Notes: a model not told the origin generated them from the sequence alone. Shown: positions 35,858 through 49,100, counted from the stretch's first letter. The stretch: DNA of 64,000 nt from Perilla frutescens (GCA_026008535.1 BRKX01000018.1:45129588-45193587); one strand, 5' to 3'. Made by a program: numbers and translations.

Positions 35858-36669
35858 CCCACTTCTCTCTCTCTCTCTCTAACTCTGTTCACGCCATCTC
35901 CCAACACCACAACAAATTTCTATTCCCCTTCTTCGCCTTTGCCGCTTACGACTTCTGGGGACCATTGATGCTATGAAGACCGCAACTGGAAGTCTACCGT
36001 CGTGCTGCTACAATCTCTCGCCATTTATCGGAGTCACCTCTTACTCTCTCAACTTCCTCTATTTTTTCCAAAGAAAATGTTATGCAAATGCAGAATGAAT
36101 ATGAATAAGAATAAAGGAGCGGGGGGAGTACCTTAAGTGAAAATGTGAAGTCAAGAGGAGATGAATGTTTGAGGTGTGATTTTAAAGAGTGAAGGATGAA
36201 TTCTATTTATAATGGTGGTTGTCCATGTTGAAAGGAAATGAGAGGATCATTATACTACAATCTCGTATGAAAATTGATCAGATTTATGCTTAATCAAAAT
36301 CGACGAATCCGCCATTACCATTGATGTTTTCTCACGTGTTTGTTTTGAGGAAGGAGAAGGAGCATTTTGGCCTTTACAAAGAATGGGCTTTATCAAAAAT
36401 AATATTTTAATATATTGGGCTTCAAAGAATTTAAGGTTTGGGATCAAAATGATAATAAATTACATGATATAATTTTTAATATATATATATATATCTTTTA
36501 AATAAAAAAATATGTAATCAATTTAATGTACTTATTTTACGTAAACATATAATTACTAAAGCGCGATTTATAGAACTAACAAATTTAATATTAATAATAT
36601 CATGATTTGAAATAAAATATCATTAAAAATAATAATAGCGACACGTAAATTAAAAACTTGGGTCGCTAC
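34405..36669. mobile_element. Solo-LTR-like block, about 2.27 kb, TGTAACGC...GCTACA
   Basis: The block starts TGTAACGCTCC and ends GGGTCGCTACA, ends that are near-inverted copies and typical of large plant gypsy LTRs. It contains a long CT microsatellite (about 35817-35853) and no recognisable coding region. It separates two homologous copies of the ~140-bp tandem array. I found no 5-bp target duplication, so the solo LTR call is tentative. Confidence 0.5.
35815..35882. repeat. (CT)n microsatellite
   Basis: Two CT runs are separated by AAACCCACTT. This simple repeat lies within the solo-LTR-like block. Confidence 0.9.
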
Positions 36670-36679
36670 ATCTTATTAA

Positions 36680-38440
36680 TTTTAGTGTTCTTGAACACAT
36701 CAAAAATAGAATGGGTGAAACGATATAAAAAAAACTATGAAAAATAGTATAAATTTTGGTCAACCTAAATGAGTGCAGTTCAACGGTGTACCCAAATTTT
36801 TTTCTTAATGATAAAATTTTGTATTAGACTATCTAACGGGTCACAATTCATTAGGCGGGTCAAATTATGTCAAAGTTCATCCAAAATAGATCAATACCAG
36901 CCTAGGCACTCTCCCCCATCAGCCCAGCAAAGATGGCACCCAACAAGCATAGTGAACCCACCCACTTTATTTTATTTCCAAAAATTTTGTCATTTTTAGT
37001 TTTTAATCATTTTTAATATTTCTTTCAAAATCCATTTATTTTATCCCAATTAATTATCAAGAGTGATGCGCGAACTCAATCGTTAACGTTGAACGAGTAC
37101 ACTACGCAAACCGCTAGATAAAAAAATTAATTCAAAAAATTAAATTAGAGTTTACTAATTCTATTTTAGTATATATATTTATTTTAAATAAATTAATTAT
37201 TTTGGGCGCAATGCATGAGTGTTACACATTAGTGTCGGGCGAATGCATTGCGTGCGATGCCAGATAAAAAATTAAATTAATTCAATTTAAATTTATGATT
37301 CACTAATTTCATTTCAGGGTATATATTTATTTTAAAAAAATTAATAATCAAGCGTAGTGTAGGAGCTCTCGCGTTAGCGTCGGACGAGTGTACTGCGCGA
37401 GTAGGGGTAAGCAATGGTGGGTTCGGAGACCAAACCGACCAAAATACTCAAAGCCGAAGGCACCGATGGAGGAAGTGATGACCGGCTGACCACCACCAGA
37501 AGTTGGTCAACCACCGAACCGGCCACCGACCGTGTCGGTTCAGTTGGTTTAGACGGTCACCGATTTTTTTTGAAAAAAATATTGTCATTGGCGTAATTAA
37601 CTCTGGTAGCATTTCTGGCTTTCTGAAAATTAGTATGAAAAAAAGAGAGGAGAAAAAAATAAAAATATAGTTCTTTGAAACCTCTCGATTCTTGTTTGAT
37701 TTGTCGGATAAATTTTCAATTAAAAAGCACATACTCCTTAATCAAAGTTAGCAGCAAACTCGGATTGTCAAGCATCATTGGAGGAGATTGATTAAGAAAA
37801 TTAGAAAAGGGAGAAAAGAAGGTTTGGAATCAGTTATGATTGAGAAGAGAGAGAGAGAGAGAGAGATTAGAGATGCTTGATGGGGATGGTGGGGGCGTGA
37901 ATCTCCAAGAAAGAAAAGTGAGTGGGAGAGAGAGAGAGAGAGGGGATGCATAAGAGAGAAAAAGTATGTTGGGATGGGGCTCGAGGTTTCTGGGTAAGTA
38001 ATTAAAAATCAAATTCAAATAATCCCACATATATTTAAGCCTAGTCCGGTCGGGCGTAAAAAAAATTGTCGACCAATAACCGAACTGAATTTAATCGGCA
38101 TACCTTCAATACACCGACCACCGAACCGCATGTGTCATCCATCGATCGAAATCGATCGAAATCCTTCGGTTCGGTCGATTAAATTGGTGGTGGTTCGATT
38201 CTTACTTACCCCTATGCGTGAGACACCGGATAAAAAAATTTAATTAAAAAAAATTAAATTAATTCAATTTAATTTTAAGATTTATTAATTTCATTTTAGG
38301 GTGTATATTTATTTCAAAAAAATTAATTATCAAGCGCAATATACGAGCCCACACATTAGCGTCAGGTGAGTGCATTGCGCGAGATGGTGGATAAAAAAAA
38401 TAAAAATTAAATATATATCTTTTTAAAAACGCGAAGAAAT
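36680..38440. repeat. Tandem array, copy 2, interrupted by a hAT MITE
   Basis: This block repeats the 33545-34404 region: the AGAATGGGTGAAA leader, TGGTCAACC, then units beginning near 37062, 37205, 37352 and 38333. The third unit is cut at 37401 and resumes at 38215 on the other side of the inserted element. Confidence 0.75.
37394..38222. mobile_element. hAT-type non-autonomous element, 813 bp, with 8-bp target duplication
   Basis: The element 37402-38214 begins TAGGGGTAAGCAA, and its other end read inversely begins TAGGGGTAAGTAAGAA. It is flanked by TGCGCGAG (37394-37401) and TGCGTGAG (38215-38222), an 8-bp duplication with one difference. The interior has GA microsatellites and repeated ACCGACCACCGAACCG-like motifs, and no transposase. 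Removing it restores a regular unit of the tandem array. Confidence 0.88.
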
Positions 38441-38481
38441 TAAAAATTGAAAAAAAGTTGTAAATAAAAGGAAATAGGGAA

Positions 38482-40042
38482 GGGGTGATAGGGGCAGTTA
38501 TCCGCAACTCGAGCAACCGAGTGATTGTTTCTAGATGCAAGGGAGGTAAGAATGCGATGAATGCAGAGGTGGATGAAGCCAAGGATGAAAATATCGTTAT
38601 CGCAACATATATCGCAACTTTAATTTTACGGATATATCGACGGATATATCGATATCGCAGAAAATTGAAAAAAATGACGGAAATCATATTAAAATCTTGG
38701 AAATTTAGCATGAAATTTTATGAACTATTATGACATATTATTATGCACATATTCCACTAATTTTTTTGATAGAATTGTATTTTGAAAGCAAATATATAAA
38801 TAATATACATTATATAAATACCGTCTGAGACAATACATTTGACAAAATAATACATAATACAACATAAAATGACTAAATAAACATTATAAAGTACAATTAA
38901 TACCAAAATGAGGATCTATGAGGTTCAAATATAGTAGATGGAATGTCATCTTGTTCTAAACAATATTGGTACCAACTTATCACGTTCGAGTAATTATGGA
39001 TATAATTATGCACATGGGCTTGATATGTTTCTTGATTTCTTCCAACAGCTTCACCATGAATTGGATAATGTCCACTGACCCAATTATTTTGTTAATACAC
39101 ATTTTGAGTAGTCCAATCAATTTGTGAACTCCTATATGTGTAAGAAGCATATGAATCTTGGGACATATCACTATGATCAGTACCACCCATATTCATAGAA
39201 TCAAGATTTGGCAAATAATTTATATTCAATCTTAGATTTCAATTTCGTGTGATATATGGGGAGAAAAATTTTAGTGATTTGTCCATCATGTCCTCTAACT
39301 GAAAAAATGAAAAAATAAAGTCGGTGCATGTGCATCTCACTTTTCTTTCTAAGACATCCGTTGATTTCCCGGTCTTCTTTCTCTTATATTTTTTTGCAAA
39401 GTGAATGTCTTTATAAAACAAAGAATATTGCAACTCAAATAATTACATTGAAGACGTAAAAAAGATCACAAAAATATATAGTATTAAATAAAAATCAAAA
39501 TATATTATAGAAATATTAAAAAAATCGTGATATATTACGATATCTTGCGATATATTGCGATTTCTCGTCGATACTCGGGAAAAAAGATTTTCCCCCCAAT
39601 ATCCGTATCGCAATGTCAATATCTGCGATATATCCGTGATATTTCGCGATATTTTAATCCTTGGATGAAGCTTTGGGTTGTCAAGAAGGTCTCTCATGGG
39701 CAAGAGGTCTCAAAGAAAGGCGGGTATCATGTGAAACTGACTGTAAAGTGGTGCATCAAGCTCTCTAATACGTTATTAAATTGGACAATTCACGGATGTA
39801 TCACTCTCAGTGTTGATAAGGACAAATGGTCTTATTGTGGAGAAGAGGTTTCCTCTATTCGACACACAACAATTCGTTTCGAGAAGGTGGTTTATAGTTA
39901 CGTTGGGTATGGAGAGAAGCCTAGTATGGCCCACTCGTTGGCCAAACCAACTATTAGTAATCCTATTTTCTATTCATATACCGGTGCTTTGCCAAAATTT
40001 ATTTTATCTATCGTCCTTCAGGAGAACATTACTAGTTTTTAA
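38482..40042 (+). pseudogene. RNase H-like (RVT_3-type) pseudogene split by a Mutator-like element
   Basis: The left part, 38482-38579, encodes GVIGAVIRNSSNRVIVSRCK and then GGKNAMNAEVDEA. The right part, from 39666, encodes EALGCQEGLSWARGLKERRV and then SCETDCKVVHQAL, reaching a stop. After a frameshift it continues to VYSYVGYGEKPSMAHSLAK and ends at 40042. The order G(x)G..IR, EA(x)A(x)(x)EGL..A, E(T/S)DC..V and (V/A)AHSLAK is that of plant RNase H-like domains found in LINE polyproteins and in stand-alone genes. The 5' end is missing and abuts the tandem array. Confidence 0.75.
38571..39671. mobile_element. Mutator-like element, 1,083 bp, with perfect 9-bp target duplication
   Basis: The element 38580-39662 has ends AAGGATGAAAATATCG and, read inversely, AAGGATTAAAATATCGCG. 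The subterminal regions are full of GATATATCG-type motifs in both orientations. The flanking 9-bp repeat GGATGAAGC (38571-38579 and 39663-39671) is perfect. Nine-bp duplications mark Mutator-like elements. No transposase is seen. Confidence 0.85.
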
Positions 40043-40343
40043 TGAATTATTTCTCTCTCCAAAAGAAAAGAGAAAAAAAATGAGAAGGACTACCTGTTAG
40101 ATTAATAATATCCGTCTAATGTAAGAAATCTGTTAGAATCTCTTACAAGTATGCCCATTCCTTAATTTATTGGTATATATAGCAGGTGAAGTTTAGGATC
40201 CAATTTCTTCGACTCTCTTGTTGAATTAATTTACATACGTCGTCACACGTAAAAAGTATGATGCAGCCTTGTATAAATGGATTCGACTCAATTTTGAGCG
40301 CAAAAATTACTTTTATTGTGAAAACGTTAAATTATCACAAATG

Positions 40344-40378
<35 letters not shown>

Positions 40379-40849
40379 GGGTAGAAAATTCATTGCAACC
40401 TCGCAATTTGAATCATTATTGTGCGTCTAGACTTTAAAACAATCCGTTTTTTTTTTTATCAAGCCCAAAAAAATAATTATATACCATAATAACGAGTCTA
40501 AATTAAACTAACTACAAAAATTAAAATCAAATTAAGCAAAAAAAAGTGGACAAAAAATTAATAAATTTAATCGTGTAGCATGAAATGTAGTAGAAAATTT
40601 CATCCTATATCCGGTATATATTGTGCAGTAATATGCAAATTCAAGACTTTAATTTTAGTCCAGGCCTTCGATATTATGTATATAATGAATAATTTAATAT
40701 TGGGATTGTATCCTTTTTATTTTCGCAACTAGTAAGGGTGCAAAAGTTAAATTATCTATCAATTCAAGATTCGAAGTTTTTTTTTTTTTTTTTGGAACTA
40801 TTAAGGGTTTAGGGTTTAGCGTATTTCGATATTTTTATGAGTTATTTTA

Positions 40850-42206
40850 ATATATTAATTATTAAATTTAACGGATAATTAAGATAGGTGTGATTAACAT
40901 GCTTGAGCATTCTCAAGGACAATTGGTACAAAATAAAGCACATAAAATTGTCTGCTATACTTTATGCTACACTTGATACTACACAATTTAATTTATTATT
41001 TTTTCTTTGATTTTTTAACAATTTTAATTTATTGTGCTTTAGTTTAATTTTACACTTATTAATTATTTAGGGTCAATCTATCCAATTATGGTACATAATT
41101 ATTTTTTTACGAAATAATCAATTATTAATTAGAAAATGAAATATAATATTGAAAAAATAATTATATACCTAATTGGGCAGGATGAACCCTAAATAATAAG
41201 TATAAAATTAAACTAAAGTATAATAAATTGAAATTGAAGTAAATTATTAAAAAAAATTAATAAATTGAATTATATAGTACCAAGTATTGCAGTAGATAAT
41301 TTCATCGAAAAACTAAGCTGACGACCACCTTTCTGTTGGACACTCTAATTAGTTTTATTCAACTTCTTTATTCTCACAAATAATTAAAAGAAAAGAAAGG
41401 AATATGATAATTACTTTTTTCTTTTGGGATGGGCACGGCATTATATTATATATGTTTTGCAGCTAACTGTCTTGGATCATAAGAGATTATATTAGAAAAA
41501 GAGAAGTTGATCAATTGAGATTCTATGTGAAATAATATTTTATTTTAATTTTTTTCTCTTTAACAATTAATTATTAATTTGGTCTCATCTCATGATACAC
41601 GGCCGCATTGATGCCGTAAGTACGTAGTCCATGGATGCTTGCTTGTTGATCGGAAAAAGTGGTAAAAGACAAATTCCAAATCTAAATTAATTTTCTCCAT
41701 CCAAGAGAATAAGATTGACAAACAATATATTCTACTAAGTTTATACTATTTTATTTTAGAGCTGAGTGCTTTAAAAATCATAAACTTTATATGATTTTTC
41801 TTTTCATACGAATTTTAAATTGGCATATCAAAAATGCAAATATATCACCGCGCGATTTCATTTTTTCCAGTGTGTGGATGTCGAAAAATACACATAAATG
41901 GATCACCTGATCAGTAGAAACGACGAAGCTATTTTAAGAGATTTTTATTAAAAGTTAAACATTATATTGCGTTTATTTTCTCGTGTAAAGTTCATTATTT
42001 TAAAATTATTTAATCCTTTTATTTTAAGTTTAATTTGTTTTTAATTGAATCTCTTGAATTTTATCTTTTAAAATTTAGTCACTGTACTTTCATTAATTTA
42101 TATTAGAACGAGATCCTTGTGTATATATATTAACATAAGGACATTGTGCAATAATCATTTTGGGTTTAAAAGGACTTGCTTAAACGAGATGAAATTATAA
42201 AAGTAG

Positions 42207-42249
<43 letters not shown>

Positions 42250-42580
42250 ATATTGTAAAGGGGCTTCTTGAAATGAAATATAAAAGTACATCAACCTTAG
42301 AAACTATATTTACAGAGTAGAAGGAACCTACTAAAATAAAATAAAAAAATACAAAGACTTAATGAAATAAAACATAAAAGTAGATGGACCTAGCTAGGTA
42401 TATGTTTTGCCTTTCTTAGTTTGATTAGGTCCTTATACTATTATTTTGGCTAAACTCACACCCATAGACCAAATTAATGATAGTATATCGATTTCAATTA
42501 AAATTAAAAATAAAGTCATAAAACCCGATTTTAACCAAATAAAGTACATGTACTCGAGTTTAACCGGAATGTGCCCCAAT
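40850..42580. other. Upstream region of ankyrin gene B
   Basis: This is homologous to the region upstream of gene A from GATAGGTGTGATTAAC (about 40883). Relative to gene A there is an extra segment of about 370 bp (about 40940-41310) that is a hairpin-type AT-rich repeat. A TA microsatellite lies near 42210-42250. Confidence 0.65.
40940..41310. repeat. Hairpin-type AT-rich MITE-like insertion
   Basis: The arms CTTATTAATTATTTAGGGTC (about 41047) and, in inverse orientation, CCCTAAATAATAAG (about 41186) fold onto each other. It is absent from the matching position upstream of gene A, so it inserted after the duplication or was lost from A. A close relative of its left half lies at about 60640-60790. 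Confidence 0.6.
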
Positions 42581-42599
42581 AATTATATATATATATATA
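42581..42599 (+). promoter_or_regulatory. TATA-like element of ankyrin gene B
   Basis: AATTATATATATATATATA lies about 75-90 bp upstream of the start codon, at the position equivalent to the TATA-rich stretch of gene A. Confidence 0.4.
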
Positions 42600-42674
42600 G
42601 ACGATCGACTACCACTCTGATTAGCTTCCTCTCGGGCAGTTGCAGTAGTTTGAGAGAGAGAGTACACACAAAAA

Positions 42675-45600
42675 ATGAGCAATCCTTTCCAAAACGATGA
42701 GTTGGAAAACCTAAAGAAAACCCTATTCAAACTTGCCAATGAAAGCAAATGGGAGGAAGTGATCAAAAAATACCATAATAACAAAGAAGCTCACACCGCC
42801 AAGATCACCAGCTCCGGCGACACCGCATTGCACATAGCCATCTCCAACGGCGAGGAGGCCGCAGTCGAAAAGCTAGTCGCCGTCGCCCGTGAAACCAACG
42901 GCGCGCTGGAGATGAAAAACGAGCTAGGTAACACGCCCCTCCACCTCGCTGCGTATCAGGGCAACGCCAAGATGTGTAGCTCCATCGCCCGCTGCGACTC
43001 GAAGCTGATGGGGCTACGCAACGACGACAACGAGACGCCCTTCTTCCTCGCCGTCCGCCATGGAAGGAAGGAGGCTTTTTACGCCCTCCACGAAATTTGT
43101 AAGGATGAAGAAGGCAACAATTACTGTAGAGGGAAAGATGGAGAGACTATTCTGCATTCTGCCATTTCTGGGGAGTTTCTCGGTAGTTATCATTTTTCTT
43201 TAATTTGGAAGTAGCTAGTGTTACATTAAAAATTAAAATAAAAAAATTATTTGAATTGATTTGTATCTGAATTTGTTTGCAGATTTGGCGTTTTACATTA
43301 TGAATCACTACAAAGAGCTACTGAACGCCATGACTGAGCAAGGTTTCTCACCGCTGCATATTCTGGCAAGCAAGCCATCTGCATTCAGAAGTGGAAGCCA
43401 AATTAGAGGCCTTGATAAACTCATCTATCATTGTCAGTCTTCTTCTCTCTCTAGAACAGCATCTTAATTAATTCTCGGAGTTCAATTCTATAATGCCGGA
43501 AATTCTATGTCGCATCACCCATGTACCACAATAGACCTAATGTGACACTTCCACGTGTCACAATAGATTTATTATGACACATGGAAGTGTCACATTAGGT
43601 CTATTGTGACACATGGCATGCTACGTCCTCACGCGTCATAGAATTTCTTCTATAATGCATGTACACGGGTACATATTACCTCCCACCGTAGTGATCAGAA
43701 TTCGGAACGCATAAACAATATTTTTCAAACACTCATGATTGATCTCTACTGTGGGAGGTAGTATCTGTACATATAGAGTAAATTTCGATTTTGATCTCAC
43801 AAGACAACATGCGTTAGTCTGTTTTTAGCCCCAGCACTATCATTTTTGCCAATTTTTCAAACCAACTGTCTAATTAGTCTCATAGGTTTATGGTTTTCAA
43901 ATTTGGTCCCACGATTTTAAGGCGCGGGACGAAAATCGAAATTTACTCAATTTGGAACAAAAAATTAATATTATTGTGACGAAAAAACGGACTATCGCAT
44001 GTCCTGATAACCAAAATCAAAATTTACTGTACAATACATATAATTTCTCAGTGTCTGAATCTCGCCTTCTTATTTATAGGTGACTTCATATACAGTCACG
44101 AAAATTTTAAAATATATGTACGTGATTGTTGGAATAAAAAGGTGAAATACCATTTTGGATAAACAATCTCTTGATTCTCCTGTCATTAAAGAGATGGGAG
44201 TGGGGTTTATAATCTATATGCTCCCTTTTACTTTTTGTTTATTTAATTTGGTTTGATTTTGAGTTAATCTCATAATGAGATAGCTTTAAAATAATTATCT
44301 TTTACTTTTTATTTATTTAATTTGGTTTGATTTTGAGTTAATCTCATAATGAGATAACTTTAAAATAATTATATTAGACGATCTAACGGGCACGTGTTCC
44401 GTCCCATACTGTATATGCTCGTATAAATTGCAACAAAAAACTGTTTATCATGGTAGGATGACTTTGGCATATCTGTGTTGAAGGCATAGTTGTTGATGAG
44501 CTTCAGCTAAACAACCTTGACGCTAAACCTGATCAAGATTTTCTTTATAAGAAAGAAACTGCAAAATATCCAGAAAATTATCACAGCTGCGCAGTAGCCT
44601 TTAATTTACTCAAGAAGGTCCCGGATATTCTATGTAAGTAATCATTTTCTCCACAAAAACACACACACACACACATATATTATTCTCCCTTTATTTTGTA
44701 TTCTATATTTATATAAGTGGAAAGAAAATGTGCCGTATACACATGGGATAAAATCTTCTAGTCCACTTTTCATGTCCCTCTATTGTGTCCCACTATAAAA
44801 TTTAATATTTTAAAAATATTTATTACAAAAATAAATTTTATTATAGTATTACAAATCATAATCGATCAACATTTATTGGTAAAATTAATTTTTTTAAAAA
44901 TTATATAGCATACTTTTGGAATAATTAACCATATTAACGATTATATTAACTAAAAAATAAGAAATAAATATGTAAAAATAAATATAAACCCTTATTAGGT
45001 GAACTAAACCCTAAATAATAATTATAAAATTAAACTAAGCCATAACAAATTGAAATTGAATTTTCTTTATGAAAATCGAATAAAAATCAAAATGAGACGC
45101 CAAATGAGATAGAGAAAAGTGGGATAGAGGATTTCATTTGTGTACGGATATCATTTTTTCTTTGGTCATTTAGAGATCATCATCGTCATCATCATCATTA
45201 TTACTATTATTATTATTATTAACTTTTTCTGGCAGTGGGTCGACATAAAAGCGAGAAACAAAACGAAGAAAATCAACAAGGTAAGATTTGTGAACGTATA
45301 CATCATGATAGTATATATTTTTGTGTAAACGTGGGAAACTACTCGCTTAAATTTAAAAAAAAAAAAAAAAATCCCACCCACTTTTAAAACTTTTTAATTT
45401 ATCCACACTTTCTAAAATACTCTTATAATTAATATTTTCAAAATTGAAAAAAAAGGGATCTCTCTCTCTCCCTCTCTCTCATACATGAGAGATTGGTATA
45501 TATTTTTTTGCTATGGTCATTTAGAGGATTTTTTTTTTTAGTGGCAGTGAGTCATTGCAACGAGAAACATGACGAAGAAAAGCAGCCCGTGTGTATGATA

Positions 45601-46133
45601 TATATACATGATATATATTTTTCATACATTTCTTTTAGTTTAAGAAGAAGAAAAAAAGAGTCGTGAATTTCAAATTCGAGAAATCTCTCTTTTATACAAA
45701 TATATTATTATATTTTTCAAAGTTAATTGCCTTAAAAAAATCATGAACTTTGAGCTCAATTGCAAATATAACATGAACTTTAAAAGTAAGTAATTAAATC
45801 ATTAACTTTGAATGTGTATCTTATTCAACATTCCAATTTTTTTATAGAATAAATTGACCTTTGATCCAACATATATACAATTATGACCATTTTGACGTCA
45901 TTATCAAAAATTGATGGTCGAGTCATGACGGGCTCGAAAAAACAAACAAATTGTATGTTGATATGGAGGTCAATTTCTTTTATTAAAAAATTGAGATTAA
46001 TGTTGAATAACACACAAATTCAAAGTTGATGTTTTAATTGTCTACTTTTAAAGTTCATGTTAAATTTGCAACTAAATTCAATATTCATGATTTTTAAGAC
46101 AATTAACCCTATTTTTTATTTGGTCATTTAGAG

Positions 46134-46187
<54 letters not shown>

Positions 46188-49100
46188 GTTGTTGTTGTTG
46201 TTGTTGCAGTGGGCCATAGAAGCGAGAAACCCGATGAAAAAGAGCAACACATCATAGGTAAGATTCATGAATGTGTACAAGATATTTTTTTAGTTTTTTT
46301 AGTTTGGGAAATGTGGAGCTCTAGGTTTAAAATTCGAAACATCACCGTTTTCAGACACAACAAGGTTTGATGCAATTTAAGAAACAGAATGATTTGGTGT
46401 AAATTTCGATGATATAAGGAGATTTTACGCATCTTCATTGATGTCGAAGAAAAGAATTAGGGTTTTTGTTTTCTTCCCTTTCGTTTTTCAGTGACCATCT
46501 TACGTGGAAGAGGGAAAGCAAATGCAGAGCGATGCCAATATTCGGAGACACAGAAGAAACAAGGTTGATTTAAGTTCCCTAAAACTTCTACATTGAAATT
46601 GATTTTTATTCCATGAAAAAAAGTTATTGATTTTTATTAATATTATTTTAGAGTATTTAATTTCTTAATATTTTATATATAATAAGAGATACAATACACC
46701 ACAATTTATGTGTTCAAATCCATCTATATTAAATCAAATAAGCGTACGCACATGTGACAACGTAACTAGAATGTGTAATCACGAAATTTTCATCAGTTAC
46801 AATGTGTAATCATAAATTTTTCGTTTGGGGAGAGAGGACTAATTTTCTTCACAAATAACGAGAAGCACTATTTTAAAGAAGATGCATATAAAATTCTCTC
46901 TCTCTCTCTCTCACTGTATATGTTATATATGTGTGTGTGAAGGATTGGGGGGTGGCCCCAACAATAGTTTTGTATAGTCGGTATGGCTAAATTAAATTAA
47001 TACTCTGATATGTTTGCAACTTATAATAATAATTTAATTTATATATTTCATAGAAATTTTAACACCAACATTATCATCATATTATAGACTCATAATTCTA
47101 TCATCTGTAAATTTTTCCGTCAACTGAAAGTTGAGTCAATGTCGGGAAACAATTAGACAGAAATTTTGTGCCTCTTCTCACATAAGATGTTAAATTTTAC
47201 TTGAAATTGTCATTATTTTGGTAGAAATTGTTTGATTTTTGGTGCACGCTTTGTTTAGGCTTATGCGAATTTTTGTCCCTTATCCACTTGTTCTTTGATG
47301 TGGTTACTCAACTTTTAGTTGTCAAAAAAATTTGTGAATGGTAGAATTATGATAAAAATAAAATTTTAAAATAACAATTAAATATATGTTGTAAGGTATT
47401 ATTTTTATAATTTGATAACATTTGGATATTAAGTATAAATATACCCATTTAACATAAGAAAGTGATAAAGTATTCATTGTTAATTTTTTTTTTTAATTTC
47501 ATTTTCTTATGCTTTAGTTTTGTTTGATAATTGTAACAGTTCTTTTTTTTTTTTCTAGCGAAAAATAGACTTTCATTGATTGACCAAGGAGAACAACATC
47601 GTTTGAGTTCACTAATATTTTTTAGTATTTAATTTTAAATTTTTAATTGATAATTGATTGTTTCCTAATTATGATTTATATTATTGATTTGAATCATTTA
47701 ATTTGTTGATAAATGTTGATTATGTTGTAATTAATTTTTAATTCTATAACAACTACTATTAATAATATAATAAATTTGATAATAAGTCACATGGTAGAAT
47801 GAAAAAAGAGCCTAGATCGAGGATCTCATCCTGAATAACTAATTAATGAGTTTTTTTTTTTGTAATTAATTAAGATCAAAATGACTTATTAGTCCACTAA
47901 AATCAGACTTCATGATATTTATTTCGTTCAATCAGCAAAGGGATCGAACATCAACAATGCTCAAGGACATGAATTATTTCCCAATAACTATACCACATTC
48001 TTCAACATTGCCAAATTAATATCCAAAGCAGCGCTGATAATACTCGGCTTAGGTAAGTCTCCACACTTTGTGCTCCACCCCGTGTTGCAACAACTAATTT
48101 TCATAGTTTTAACAACAATTTATTCAATTCATGTATGAATAGTCCAGATCTTAATTTGGTATTAATATTCCTGTTAATTAGAGATAATGTAAATGTGTTG
48201 AGAGTTTTTTCGACTTTTTCGCATCATAATTGGGGTTCATGAGGTTTTTATATTACTGATTACTAAATTTATGTCTAAGGTCCTAGTGTTTGTCCCATTC
48301 GTGATTCAACATTAATTTCATTAGATTTTCTTTGATTTTATTTTCAATTTCAATTTCTTTTTGTTAAGTCTAATGTTGCATTATTATTTAACATTTATTT
48401 CCTCAATTAGTTAATATAAAGGATTATCAGGGTTAAATATTCCAAAAGTTATGGTATATAAATTTTTGAAATTTCAATTTTTAGCAACAATTAATTAGAA
48501 TCTGTTATAATATAATAAATTTTATTTTTATGAAAAGGTTATTAAAAATGCTTAGATTACTCACAATTCAGACTAGACGGGATCTAATCCGCGTTTATAT
48601 TGCCATCAATTTATCATAAAATGAAACACCACACCAATATTTTTCTATTATCCCAAACTTTCATTTATGGAATGAGAAATCGATCTGAACAGTACTGATT
48701 GTCACATTAGATCACATGTAACAATCTATGTGGCATCTCATGTATCAAAAACCTTAATTTTTATTAATTTATTGATTTTTAATTTCATTTAATTTTGTAT
48801 TTATAATATTTCATTCTTCCCCAACAAGGTATATTAAAAAATTAAAAAAAAAATTATGGCACACAGATTATAACACAGTTAGCTATAGAGGATATCTCAT
48901 CCGACTGATCGTGGACTATATGGCACACGGGATGTAACACAGTTTTCAACTCCCTCACTGATTAAAACTGCCAACAATATTAATTAATTAATTAATTAAC
49001 TTGGTTTATGTAAATATTTTCAAGGCTCGAAATCAGTAGAAAAGATGAGAGAGAAGAAGACGAAGCATATTTGGTCACTCCAAATCATGGAAAAGCTACT

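Noticed and set aside
34405..36669. Full LTR retrotransposon
   Set aside because: Only one LTR-like block is present, without primer site, coding region or target duplication, so I kept only a tentative solo-LTR call.
37448..37732. 94-codon minus-strand frame
   Set aside because: It falls inside the hAT MITE and reads through its low-complexity interior.
33545..38440. Possible CRISPR-like array from the regularly spaced units
   Set aside because: Units of about 140 bp are full-length tandem repeats without short repeats alternating with unique spacers, and the genome is a plant nuclear genome.
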